NCBI GenBank assembly: GCA_045656885.1
Contig: JAZORZ010000071.1
Span: 1 to 64,000, forward strand
Direction of reading: 5' to 3'
Length of the DNA: 64,000 bases
Origin: UMGS1865 sp045656885
GTDB taxonomy: Bacteria; Bacillota; Clostridia; Oscillospirales; CAG-272
Below are positions 7,660-15,355 of the stretch, piece after piece. The number at the start of each line of letters is the position of its first letter. Position 1 is the first letter of the stretch. The translations under genes and the position numbers were made by a program. The notes below the pieces were generated by a model. It searched no databases. It saw only the letters and a program-made list of their open reading frames with translations, and had not been told where the DNA came from.

Positions 7660-9615
7660 ATGAAATACATCCCCTACGTTAATATAAAACAAGGTTCGGC
7701 GTCGATCTGCCGATTTTCCAACGGCAACACGTTGCCGCTGGTGCAACGTCCGTTTGGTATGGCACCCTTCTGCTTGCAATCGGACGCGGGCGGCGGTCGT
7801 TGGTTCTTTCACCCCGACCACCCTTGCACCGAAGGTATCCGGCTGACGCATCAGCCCAGCCCTTGGCTTGGTGAATACGCCACCTTTTTGATGATTCCGC
7901 AAAATGACGTTATCTCCAACAACGCACCCGGTGCGTGGTCGGGATACCGTCCGCGCGAGTCGGTCTTTCGCCCCGATTACCTCAAGGTGACCTTTTTGCG
8001 CTCCAACTGCACGTTTGAGCTCACCCCCACCGATCGCGGTGGCGCGATTCGTCTCACATTTGGCGATGAACGCCCCTCGGTTCTCTCCTTCCTGCCCGTA
8101 ACGGGCAACTACGCCTACCGTTATGATGCCGACACACACACCCTCATTGGCACAAACGATGCCACGGGCTCGGGTGTTGCGGTCAATTTCAAATCCTATC
8201 TTGCGGTCAAGTTTTTGGGTGATGTGGTAGACGATGAAAAGGTGATTATTCAAAGCGGCAAGCACACCACCAACGTGCACGTACCGCTCAAAAGCAAAAC
8301 CGTTGAGGCGCGCATCGGGTTCTCCTACATCAGCGAGGAAATGGCACTTGCCACCATCGAGCGCGAATGCGGTTCTCGTTCCTTTGAGGAGATTCGCGTG
8401 GAAAGCGAGGACGTTTGGGAAGAAAAGCTCTCCCGCGTTGAGGTAACCACCAAGACCGAGGACGAAATGAAGACCTTTTATTCCTGCTTATGGCGTACCT
8501 TCCTCTTTCCGCAAAAGGCATATGAATTAGACGCCAACGGCAATCCCGTGCATTACGTTCCCGCCACGGGCGAAGTCATGCCGGGATACCGTTACACAAA
8601 CAACGGCTTTTGGGATACAAGCCGCACGGTATATCCCCTCTTTACCTTGACTGCTCGCGAAGAATTTGCCGAGATGCTTGAGGGCTTTGTAAACGATTAC
8701 AAAGAGTGCGGTTGGCTGCCCCGTTGGCTTGGCTTGGGCGAGATCGGTTGTATGCCGAGCACCTTGATCGACAGCGTGATCGCCTGTGCCGCCGTCAACG
8801 GCATTGGCAAAAAAGAAACGCTCGAGGTAGCACTCGAAGGCATGCTCCACCACGCAAACAACGAGAGCGAAAATCCTATCTACGGTCGCAACGGTGCGCT
8901 CTCCTATTGCAAATACGGCTACGTGCCGAGAAACGAGCAGCGCGAGTCTGTCAACCTCACGCTCGATGCCGCCTACGGTGACTGGTGCATCGCAACAGTT
9001 GCAAAAATTCTCGGCAGAGATGATTTGGTAGACGAATACATGGCACGCTCCAAAAATTATAAAAATCTGTTTGACCCCTCTACCGGCTTTATGCGCGGCC
9101 GCGACACCGACGGCAATATGGCACCGGACTTTGACCCCTGCACGTGGGGCGGTGAATACACCGAGGGCTCCGCTTGGCAAAACTCGATGTTCGTTCCTCA
9201 CGACATAGAGGGTCTTGCCGCTCTCTATGGCGGGCGCGAGCAGTTCCTCGCCAAGCTCGACAAGCTCTTTGCAACCCCTCCCCGCTACCGCGTATTCGGC
9301 TATGGCAACGAGATTCACGAAATGACCGAAATGGCTGCCGCCGACTTTGGTCAGTGCGCTATCTCCAACCAGCCGTCCTTCCATCTGCCCTTCCTCTATG
9401 CCGCTCTCGGTGAACAGGAAAAAACCGACTACTGGGTAACAAAACTCTGCCGCGAGGCCTTCTCATGGCACAACGACGGCTTCCCCGGTGACGAGGACAA
9501 CGGCACCACCGCCGCTTGGTACGTCCTCGCCTCCCTCGGCTTCTATCCCCTCTGCCCAGGCCATAAAGAGATGATTAAGTGCAAGCAACAGGTAAAGAGT
9601 TATAAGATTAGATAA
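7660..9615 (+). CDS. GH92 alpha-mannosidase-like protein, C-terminus truncated
   Basis: 651 residues. The start (VNIKQGSASICRFSNGNTLP, then LVQRPFGMAPFCL and GIRLTHQPSPWLGEY) and the (alpha/alpha)6 domain (VMPGYRYTNNGFWDTSRTVYP cut here; FPGDEDNGTTAAWYVLASLG) are typical of family 92, exo-acting Ca-dependent alpha-mannosidases. No signal peptide is visible, so it should be cytoplasmic and act on imported glycans. GH92 proteins normally continue about 75-95 residues past GFYP…PG with a beta-sandwich. Here the frame ends 18 residues after PG in a basic tail (KCKQQVKSYKIR), and copy 2 of the repeat starts 10 nt later. Activity may therefore be impaired. The SD is AAGGAG. Confidence 0.87.
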   Translation: MKYIPYVNIKQGSASICRFSNGNTLPLVQRPFGMAPFCLQSDAGGGRWFFHPDHPCTEGIRLTHQPSPWLGEYATFLMIPQNDVISNNAPGAWSGYRPRESVFRPDYLKVTFLRSNCTFELTPTDRGGAIRLTFGDERPSVLSFLPVTGNYAYRYDADTHTLIGTNDATGSGVAVNFKSYLAVKFLGDVVDDEKVIIQSGKHTTNVHVPLKSKTVEARIGFSYISEEMALATIERECGSRSFEEIRVESEDVWEEKLSRVEVTTKTEDEMKTFYSCLWRTFLFPQKAYELDANGNPVHYVPATGEVMPGYRYTNNGFWDTSRTVYPLFTLTAREEFAEMLEGFVNDYKECGWLPRWLGLGEIGCMPSTLIDSVIACAAVNGIGKKETLEVALEGMLHHANNESENPIYGRNGALSYCKYGYVPRNEQRESVNLTLDAAYGDWCIATVAKILGRDDLVDEYMARSKNYKNLFDPSTGFMRGRDTDGNMAPDFDPCTWGGEYTEGSAWQNSMFVPHDIEGLAALYGGREQFLAKLDKLFATPPRYRVFGYGNEIHEMTEMAAADFGQCAISNQPSFHLPFLYAALGEQEKTDYWVTKLCREAFSWHNDGFPGDEDNGTTAAWYVLASLGFYPLCPGHKEMIKCKQQVKSYKIR

Positions 9616-9625
9616 GGACGCGGTT

Positions 9626-9800
9626 TTGTGGGGGAACTTCTTTCGAGAAGTTCCCCAACACCCCCTCAAGAACTTGCTGACAAGGGGTTTATCAAAAGAA
9701 GTCCGCAGTGCGCCAACGGACGGTCGACGCAAGCGGCACGCTTGCTTTTGCTGCCGCGAGCCGGTGGGCACCACCAAGACCCCGCCGGCTCAGAAAGTTG
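9626..9800 (+). repeat. Composite 3' element copy 2 (modules A + B)
   Basis: Starts about 10 nt after the GH92 stop. Module A is a hairpin GGGGAACTTCT-ttcg-AGAAGTTCCCC, then CACCCCCTCAAGAAC. Module B (9717-9800) has stem 1 GCAAGCG/CGCTTGC (9729-9745) and stem 2 AGCCGG (9759-9764) / CCGGCT (9785-9790), enclosing GGGCACCACCAAGACCCC, and ends AGAAAGTTG. Stem sequences differ from copies 1 and 3 while pairing is kept. Confidence 0.75.
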
Positions 9801-9849
9801 ATTAGCCCAAACCTTCTGTCCATCCGCGCACTGACAAATCTATTTTACT

Positions 9850-9925
9850 ATTTTTTGCGAGTGCTTTTTGGAGGGGGTGCGGGGGAACACTTTTTCGCTG
9901 AAAAAGGTTCCCCCGCAAATCCTTC
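9850..9925 (-). repeat. Module A hairpin repeat downstream of rny
   Basis: On the minus strand: GCGGGGGAACC…, a hairpin, …GTTCCCCCGC, then CACCCCCTCCAAAAAGCACT. It lies beyond the rny terminator in the sense orientation of rny. Other module A copies are at 12886-12965, 23608-23687 and inside the three composite elements. With 9626-9800 it accounts for most of the 436-nt gap 9616-10051; no gene was seen there. Confidence 0.7.
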
Positions 9926-9935
9926 ATAAATACAC

Positions 9936-9968
9936 AAAAGGGAAAAACCGGAATGGTTTTTCCCTTTT
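9936..9968 (-). terminator. Terminator of rny
   Basis: Stem AAAAGGGAAAAACC / GGTTTTTCCCTTTT with a 5-nt loop. Read on the minus strand the stem ends in a short T run. Confidence 0.75.
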
Positions 9969-10051
9969 GTTTTGCATTTATCGGAAGCCGTTAGGCAATT
10001 ATTTCATCACACTAGAATATATGATAAAATCCGTTTTGGATCGGAGATAAA

Positions 10052-11608
10052 TTATTTAGCATAATCGACGGTACGGGTCTCGCGAATAAGATTCAGCTTG
10101 ATCTGACCGGGATATTTAACTTCATCTTCAATCTTCTTTGCCATTTCGCGGGCGATGAGCTTCATGCCTTCATCGTTAACGATTTCGGGCTTAACCATAA
10201 CGCGGATCTCACGACCTGCCTGAATGGCGAATGCTTTGTCAACACCTTGGAAGCTTGCTGCGATTTCCTCGAGCTTTTGCAGGCGTTTAATGTAGTTTTC
10301 CATATCCTCGCGGCGTGCACCGGGACGAGCGGCAGAAACTGCGTCTGCGGCTTGAACGAGGACGGCTACGATGGTTTGGGGCTCCACGTCATTGTGGTGT
10401 GCCTCTACTGCGTGAAGAACCTCGGGGCTCTCCTTGTACTTTTTGAGTGCGTTAACACCCAGTTCTACGTGCGAGCCTTCCATATCCTGCGGGAATGCCT
10501 TACCGATATCGTGGAGAAGTCCTGCGCGGCGTGCGGTTGTGCCATCTACACCGAGCTCGTCTGCCATGATGCCTGCCAGCCATGCCACCTCGATGGAGTG
10601 CTGCAGTACGTTTTGCCCATAGCTTGTGCGGTAGCGCAAGCGACCGAGCAGTTTGATCAGGTCGGGGTGGATTCCGTGTACGTGAACCTCAAAGGTTGCA
10701 CGCTCACCTGCCTGCTTGATAACGTTTTCTACTTCCTTGCGGGATTTTTCAACAGTTTCTTCAATGCGTGCGGGGTGGATTCTACCGTCGGAGATCAGCT
10801 TTTCCAATGTCAGTCTTGCAATTTCACGTCTGACGGGGTCAAAGCCCGAAATTGCAATGGTCTCAGGGGTATCGTCGATAATGAGCTCGACGCCCGTGAG
10901 GGTTTCCAGCTTTTGAATGTTACGTCCTTCACGACCGATGATGCGGCCCTTCATTTCCTCGTTGGGCAATGCCACAGCGGAAACGGTCGCCTCGGTTACG
11001 TGGTCAGCAGCACATCTTTGAATTGCCAGGGACAACAGATTGCGTGCCTTGCTTTCGGCTTCCTCTTTGAATTGTGCTTCGAGCTCGTCAAGCTTTTGCG
11101 CCATATCGTGCTTTGCTTCGGATTCAACGCGATGCATCAGCTCGGATTTGGCCTCTTCGGCGGTATAGCCGGAGATCTCTTCAAGACGAGACAGGTGTTG
11201 TGTCAGAACCATTTGGATCTGCTCTTTCACAATGTCGTTTGCCTTCAGCTTTTCGTCCAGTTGCTCGTTTTTGCGTTCCAACGCTTCGGTCTTTTTGTCA
11301 AGGTTTTCTTCCTTTTGCACCAAACGGCGCTCTTGACGGGAAATTTCAGTGCGACGCTCTTTGAGATCACGCTCGGTCTCATTACGCAGGCGGAGCACTT
11401 CTTCTTTGCCCTCAAGGAGAAGTTCCTTCTTCTTGGCCTCGGCGTTCTTTTTGCCTTCTTCTACGATGCGCTTGGCTTCCTGCTCGGCAGAACCGATCTT
11501 CTTTTCGCCAATATTCTTACGAATAGCGAAACCGATTCCGCAACCGGCAGCACCTGCCACAACAATAGCGGCCACAACGGAGACAACCAGAACCCATAAT
11601 TGTACCAT
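10052..11608 (-). CDS. rny: Ribonuclease Y
   Basis: The 518-residue membrane-anchored endonuclease that starts bulk mRNA decay in Firmicutes. Order of parts: an N-terminal helix (residues ~5-27), a long charged coiled coil (~30-200), a KH domain (MKGRIIGREGRNIQKLE, ~215-280) and an HD domain with HSIEVAWLAG and LLHDIGKAF holding the metal-binding His-Asp pair. The length matches the family. The ATG follows SD GGGAGGTG. A promoter lies 80 nt upstream and a terminator and a module A repeat lie downstream, so it is probably monocistronic. The functionally linked ymdB is nearby but separate. Confidence 0.97.
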   Translation of the reverse strand: MVQLWVLVVSVVAAIVVAGAAGCGIGFAIRKNIGEKKIGSAEQEAKRIVEEGKKNAEAKKKELLLEGKEEVLRLRNETERDLKERRTEISRQERRLVQKEENLDKKTEALERKNEQLDEKLKANDIVKEQIQMVLTQHLSRLEEISGYTAEEAKSELMHRVESEAKHDMAQKLDELEAQFKEEAESKARNLLSLAIQRCAADHVTEATVSAVALPNEEMKGRIIGREGRNIQKLETLTGVELIIDDTPETIAISGFDPVRREIARLTLEKLISDGRIHPARIEETVEKSRKEVENVIKQAGERATFEVHVHGIHPDLIKLLGRLRYRTSYGQNVLQHSIEVAWLAGIMADELGVDGTTARRAGLLHDIGKAFPQDMEGSHVELGVNALKKYKESPEVLHAVEAHHNDVEPQTIVAVLVQAADAVSAARPGARREDMENYIKRLQKLEEIAASFQGVDKAFAIQAGREIRVMVKPEIVNDEGMKLIAREMAKKIEDEVKYPGQIKLNLIRETRTVDYAK

Positions 11609-11688
11609 TCTTACACCTCCCTTTTCTTATTTCGTTAGTATGCAGTATGAAAAATACAAACTCTTGCCGAGTGTATCATACTTATTTA

Positions 11689-11717
11689 ATTATACACAAA
11701 AAAAGCCCTTTTGTCAA
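11689..11717 (-). promoter_or_regulatory. Promoter of rny, -35 inside a hairpin
   Basis: Minus strand TTGACA (11712-11717), 17 nt, TATAAT (11689-11694). The -35 lies in the loop of a stem AAAAGCCCTT/AAGGGCTTTT (11701-11725) followed on the minus strand by a T run, so one stretch looks both like an intrinsic terminator and a promoter. Confidence 0.75.
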
Positions 11718-11836
11718 GGGCTTTTAGGGGATTTTGTATATAAGAAATATATTAAAATATTTAAGATAAACATAAAAAAGTGTTTTGTCGAATTTTGGCG
11801 TATATTAACTATATACGGAAAAACAGGAGGTATACA

Positions 11837-12550
11837 ATGGAAAATTTCAATCAAAGTGTTTTGAACTATGGATTTACTGCCGGAACAAAAGCAATCGACA
11901 ATTACAATAGCTGTTGTTCGCTATTTGGCTTTAAACAATCTCTTAGCGGGAATTTCACCCAACAAAAAATGTTATATGCCAAAAACGCAACGCGCGAAGG
12001 CTATAGCGTATGGATGCTTGCTCATTCGAGTTTAAATGAGTCCTTCAACAAAAACAAAAAATGGTACAATATCTTTGTTTATCCAGATATAATTAGAGAA
12101 ATTTGGTTTAACCCGAGTGACATTAGTGCTTCTCAAGAAGATTACTCCTATCGTGTTTGCTTTGCCAAAAACAAACACGGTATGTATGTATTTCAAGGAA
12201 TATATGCACCACAAAAAATCGAGTGGGAGGATGTTTTTGGAAAAAAAGAGCTAGTAAGAACATTTAAAAGAATATCTTTAGTTTACCCCATTGAAGAACA
12301 CCATAAAAAAGAAATGCCTTCCACTAAAGTTAGCGCGCCTTCCAAAGAAGAAGCATTAGAATTACCACATGTAATTGATAAATGCCAAATAAAAGCCAAA
12401 ATTCTCGAAAGCAACAAAGACACCACTATAGCAGTCGATATTGTAAACCGTCCTTTTCAAAATATCTTAATTGGTAAAAAGGTAGGCGATCGATTTTCCT
12501 TGCCTAATGTAAAATTAACATACGAAATCAAAAAAATACAACAATCTTAG
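11837..12550 (+). CDS. Unknown protein with GreA-like C-terminal domain
   Basis: 237 residues from an ATG with a strong SD (CAGGAGG). The last ~60 residues end NILIGKKVGDRFSLPNVKL and TYEIKKI, which closely follows the GreA/GreB C-terminal FKBP-like fold (…ALIGKKVGD…YEI…). The acidic coiled-coil tip of true Gre factors is absent. Instead the N-terminal ~160 residues (YSVWMLAHSSLNE…MYVFQGIYAP…TFKRISLVYP) do not match a family I know. The gene is clearly more AT-rich than its neighbours and runs against rny and rpsU, so recent acquisition is likely. It is followed after 44 nt by another AT-rich small gene, with which it probably forms an operon. Confidence 0.6.
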   Translation: MENFNQSVLNYGFTAGTKAIDNYNSCCSLFGFKQSLSGNFTQQKMLYAKNATREGYSVWMLAHSSLNESFNKNKKWYNIFVYPDIIREIWFNPSDISASQEDYSYRVCFAKNKHGMYVFQGIYAPQKIEWEDVFGKKELVRTFKRISLVYPIEEHHKKEMPSTKVSAPSKEEALELPHVIDKCQIKAKILESNKDTTIAVDIVNRPFQNILIGKKVGDRFSLPNVKLTYEIKKIQQS

Positions 12551-12594
12551 GTTTTACAGCATTTCGCTTAGATTTACAACAAAGGAGTTTTAAC

Positions 12595-12873
12595 ATGTCT
12601 TTTCATGTGCCATTTGAAGTTGTGCATGACATTATTGGGGTTGGAACAGCAGTCGCTATTCAAATCAAAGACAACAATAGGGTTATTCTAGTGGAATTCG
12701 GCGACAAAACCTTAGAGTTCACATATCCCGGACAATTTTGTTTTCATTTGAGAGCAACTAACCCTCTTATTCAAGGAGAAATCCTACAAGATTTAGCACG
12801 ATACAAACCAAATGTATTTGAAATAATAACCGATACCAAAGAAACAAGAATTCGTTTTAAAAAGAGTAACTAA
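12595..12873 (+). CDS. Small AT-rich protein, possible beta-barrel domain
   Basis: 92 residues, ATG with SD AAAGGAG. The pattern GVGTAVAIQIKDNNRVILVE and FGDKTLEFTYPGQF resembles a small SH3/beta-barrel module found attached to some nucleic-acid enzymes (a G-x-G-x-V-…-v.F.d…F.yP.aF pattern), but this is a shape comparison, not a family assignment. It shares the low GC of the preceding gene. A module A repeat begins 13 nt after the stop, in the opposite orientation. Confidence 0.5.
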   Translation: MSFHVPFEVVHDIIGVGTAVAIQIKDNNRVILVEFGDKTLEFTYPGQFCFHLRATNPLIQGEILQDLARYKPNVFEIITDTKETRIRFKKSN

Positions 12874-12885
12874 TAAAAATATTTT

Positions 12886-12965
12886 TGTTTGAGCGCTTTT
12901 TTGAAGGGGGTGCGGGGGAAACGTTTTTTCTCATGAAAAAAGTTCCCCCCGCATTCTCTCTCAAA
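12886..12965 (-). repeat. Module A hairpin repeat downstream of rpsU
   Basis: Minus strand GCGGGGGGAAC…GTTTCCCCCGC hairpin, then CACCCCCTTCAAAAAAGCGC. It lies just past the rpsU terminator and in the sense orientation of rpsU. Confidence 0.7.
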
Positions 12966-12974
12966 TAAACACAC

Positions 12975-13004
12975 AAAAAAGGAGCCGACCGTATGGTCGA
13001 CTCC
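12975..13004 (-). terminator. Terminator of rpsU
   Basis: Stem GGAGtCGACC/GGTCGgCTCC with a 4-nt loop, followed on the minus strand by six T. Confidence 0.85.
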
Positions 13005-13026
13005 TATTTTGTAAGCGTTGTATAAA

Positions 13027-13203
13027 TTACTTATACTTACGCTTTCTGGCTGCTTCAGACTTCTTCTTACGCTTTACGCTCGGCTTCTCATAGTGTTCTC
13101 TCTTGCGAAGCTCGGTGAGGATGCCTGAACGGGCGGTTGCACGCTTAAAGCGACGAAGAGCGCTATCCAAAGATTCGCCTTCCTTTACTCTGATTTCTGC
13201 CAT
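13027..13203 (-). CDS. rpsU: 30S ribosomal protein S21
   Basis: A 58-residue basic protein (too short to be obvious among ORFs) beginning MAEIRVKEGESLDSALRRFK and ending KKKSEAARKRKYK, the standard S21 pattern. S21 binds near the 3' end of 16S rRNA and helps initiation. The ATG follows SD GGGAGGG. It has its own promoter 76 nt upstream and its own terminator. Confidence 0.96.
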   Translation of the reverse strand: MAEIRVKEGESLDSALRRFKRATARSGILTELRKREHYEKPSVKRKKKSEAARKRKYK

Positions 13204-13278
13204 TTTCTTATCCCTCCCCTCAACCGGTTATACAAGATTTGTTCGCGCGGCTTTGCCTTTCGCGAAATATCCTTCAAA

Positions 13279-13307
13279 ATTATACACGATTTTTGTTTGA
13301 TTGTCAA
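13279..13307 (-). promoter_or_regulatory. Promoter of rpsU
   Basis: Minus strand TTGACA (13302-13307), 17 nt, TATAAT (13279-13284). The untranslated leader is about 70 nt. Confidence 0.85.
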
Positions 13308-13331
13308 GTGTTTTTTGAATTTTTTTGATTT

Positions 13332-14531
13332 TTATTTTTTGCCCTCCAAAATCACGGGTGGACGGCGCAACTGCTCATCGGCGGCAATGGCGCGGGGCAA
13401 GCATTTGGAATAGAGAGCGGCAGATGCCGACTCCAATTCAAACTGTCGTGCCGCGGCAGGCGTTTCGGGCAGGTCGGTCTGGCGTGTAACAATAGGCAGG
13501 TCGCTTGTTTTGCGAGCAGATGCAAGGAATGCTCTGCCTACCTCGTTTGCCGCAAACAAACGGACATAGGAAACAGGTGCACGCAGATCCTCCTTCTTGA
13601 CGCGCAAGAGTGCCGCAAGAACACCACGGCGGATACGCGCATCGGGATATTTTTTGGTGGCACAAAGCTCATAAAACTCGGTGAGCGTGGTGGCTTTGAG
13701 CGCGGCGTTGTGCAGCCGCCCCGCAAGACCGCTGCCAAGGCCTACGTAGCCCTCAAGCTCCTTTTGCGGTGTGAGTGCCAGCATGCCAAGCACCAACGCC
13801 TCAGCATTTTTGAGGGTTGCGGGTGCTGTTTTGGCTCTGCCCTCGCGGCGGGACACCTCTCCGCAAACACCCGGAAGATAGGACATAATGCTTTCTATTT
13901 CGTTTTCCTCCCATGCGCGACGTAGGGCGGTGGCAGAGGGGAACTCTCCCATAACCAACTCCTGCTCGGCATATCCGCTGCCCTCACGCTTAATTGTAAC
14001 GGGCTTTATGCTCGATTGCAGCGCGCGAATGGCACGCAGATAGGAAATACCGAGAATATCGTTTGGTGCACATATAGCACCCTTATCGTTTGCCATTTGG
14101 GAAAGCAGCTTGAAATAAGCACTTGCCGTGCCACCCTCGCGCTCGGTCGCTGCGATGTATGCCGCTTGGAATTCTTGGGAGTCGGCAACCTCCGCATAAC
14201 GCGAAAGAAGCTCCAAGTCCCCTGACTCCGAGCCAAACCAAACCTCATCTACACCAAGACGGGAAAGGATCTCCACACCGGCGCGTCCAAAAAATTCTGC
14301 GCTCGATGCCGCATACGGAAAGGGAAGCTCAACAACGGCATCTGCCCCGCTCGATACCAAAATTTCGGCTCTCGCGTGCGGCGATAGCACCGCCGCTTCT
14401 CCGCGTTGCACAAAGTTGCCACTCATAACGCAAATGATGGCGTCGGCTCCGCTCTCGCGTGCACATTTCATTAAATATTCATGCCCCCCGTGATACGGGT
14501 TACATTCGCAAATAATACCTATGGTGTGCAT
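13332..14531 (-). CDS. tmcAL: tRNA(Met) cytidine acetate ligase
   Basis: 399 residues. TmcAL (formerly DUF795/YlbM) uses ATP and acetate to form N4-acetylcytidine at the wobble base of elongator tRNA-Met. The nucleotidyltransferase start IGIICECNPYHGGHEYLM contains the HxGH site (HGGH), followed by GADAIICVMSGNFVQRGE and VELPFPYAASSAEFF, all conserved in the family. The start at 14531 (SD AGAAGG) is chosen over an in-frame extension to 14669, because homologues begin MxxxGIIxEYNPFHNGH and the extension crosses the promoter. Confidence 0.94.
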   Translation of the reverse strand: MHTIGIICECNPYHGGHEYLMKCARESGADAIICVMSGNFVQRGEAAVLSPHARAEILVSSGADAVVELPFPYAASSAEFFGRAGVEILSRLGVDEVWFGSESGDLELLSRYAEVADSQEFQAAYIAATEREGGTASAYFKLLSQMANDKGAICAPNDILGISYLRAIRALQSSIKPVTIKREGSGYAEQELVMGEFPSATALRRAWEENEIESIMSYLPGVCGEVSRREGRAKTAPATLKNAEALVLGMLALTPQKELEGYVGLGSGLAGRLHNAALKATTLTEFYELCATKKYPDARIRRGVLAALLRVKKEDLRAPVSYVRLFAANEVGRAFLASARKTSDLPIVTRQTDLPETPAAARQFELESASAALYSKCLPRAIAADEQLRRPPVILEGKK

Positions 14532-14601
14532 AAAAACCTTCTTTCTTTTTTGCGCGGGCACTATTGAACGTCCGCGCAGCTTGGTTTTCTTCTCTTTTGT
14601 A

Positions 14602-14630
14602 ATTATACCACAAAAATCGGCATTTGTCAA
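14602..14630 (-). promoter_or_regulatory. Promoter of tmcAL
   Basis: Minus strand TTGACA (14625-14630), 17 nt, TATAAT (14602-14607). DnaA boxes begin 32 nt upstream. Confidence 0.82.
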
Positions 14631-14661
14631 ACAGATTTGCGGATTTTGGCACGCAAAAAAG

Positions 14662-14787
14662 TTTTCCACACCTTTCCCTCTTGTATGTGCAAAACTGTGG
14701 AAAAGTCTGTGGATTATGCGGAAAACCTGTATTTTGGTGCCATTTTTCGCCTTTTTTAGACCGTTTATGCAAAAAACCTGTGGAAAA
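14662..14787. promoter_or_regulatory. Cluster of DnaA boxes between divergent tmcAL and mrnC
   Basis: Three exact copies of the 9-mer used at oriC, TTTTCCACA: 14662-14670 (+), 14696-14704 (-) and 14779-14787 (-), plus the close forms TGTGGATTA at 14708-14716 and TGCGGAAAA at 14717-14725. They lie within 126 bp of the 407-nt gap 14532-14938, between two divergent promoters and next to a very AT-rich stretch (14800-14885). This may be a DnaA-titration site, a DnaA-controlled promoter region or part of an origin. Confidence 0.65.
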
Positions 14788-14856
14788 CTTTTGGGTTTGC
14801 TTTTTGTTTTGTCTTCTTTCTTTTTGCGTTTCTTTATTATAACTTTTATAAAAGTA

Positions 14857-14885
14857 TTGATTTTTTATAAAAAATCGGTTATAAT
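14857..14885 (+). promoter_or_regulatory. Promoter of the mrnC operon
   Basis: TTGATT (14857-14862), 17 nt, TATAAT (14880-14885), 54 nt before the mrnC ATG. Confidence 0.72.
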
Positions 14886-14938
14886 GGTGTCACAAAACGC
14901 TTGAAGCGGGCATTGTGCCCGCAGGAAGGAGTCGAGCG

Positions 14939-15355
14939 ATGAATTTAAGAGAAATGAGCACGCCGGCTCTTGCCTACCTCGGCGACTGTGTGATCGAGCT
15001 TTGCGTGCGTGAGCACTTGGTTGCCTCGGGGCTTTCGACCTCGCGCAACCTAAACCGTGAAGCTCTCAACTACGTTCGCGCAACAGCGCAGGCCGAGGCG
15101 ATGAAAAAGCTCTTCCCAATACTCACCGAGGAAGAAGAAGCGTTCTTCCGCCGCGGACGCAATATCGGGCACACAAATGTTCCCAAAAACGCAACGGTGA
15201 GCGATTACCGCACCGCCACGGGCATGGAAGTCCTGTTTGGATATTTGCACGTGTCCGGTCAAAAAGAACGCATTGATGAACTCTTCCGCGCCGCGTATCT
15301 CGATGGCGCAGATACAAGAAAGGAAACTGATGATTATGAACAACCCGAAGATTAA
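14939..15355 (+). CDS. mrnC: Mini-ribonuclease III
   Basis: 138 residues, ATG with SD AGGAAGGAG. Mini-III is an RNase III catalytic domain without the dsRNA-binding domain; in Bacillus it matures 23S rRNA. The catalytic helix ALAYLGDCVIELCVREHL carries the Asp and Glu, and the second signature is VSDYRTATGMEVLFGYLH. The length is typical. Its 3' end overlaps the cyclophilin gene by 26 nt, so translation is probably coupled. Confidence 0.94.
   Translation: MNLREMSTPALAYLGDCVIELCVREHLVASGLSTSRNLNREALNYVRATAQAEAMKKLFPILTEEEEAFFRRGRNIGHTNVPKNATVSDYRTATGMEVLFGYLHVSGQKERIDELFRAAYLDGADTRKETDDYEQPED

Noticed and set aside
11701..11725. Hairpin read first as a plain terminator
   Set aside because: The loop holds TTGACA with TATAAT at 17-nt spacing, so it is called the rny promoter; the terminator shape is noted only as a side remark.
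14532..14669. N-terminal extension of tmcAL
   Set aside because: It would include the tmcAL promoter and a DnaA box, and homologues start at the HxGH-bearing strand encoded from 14531.
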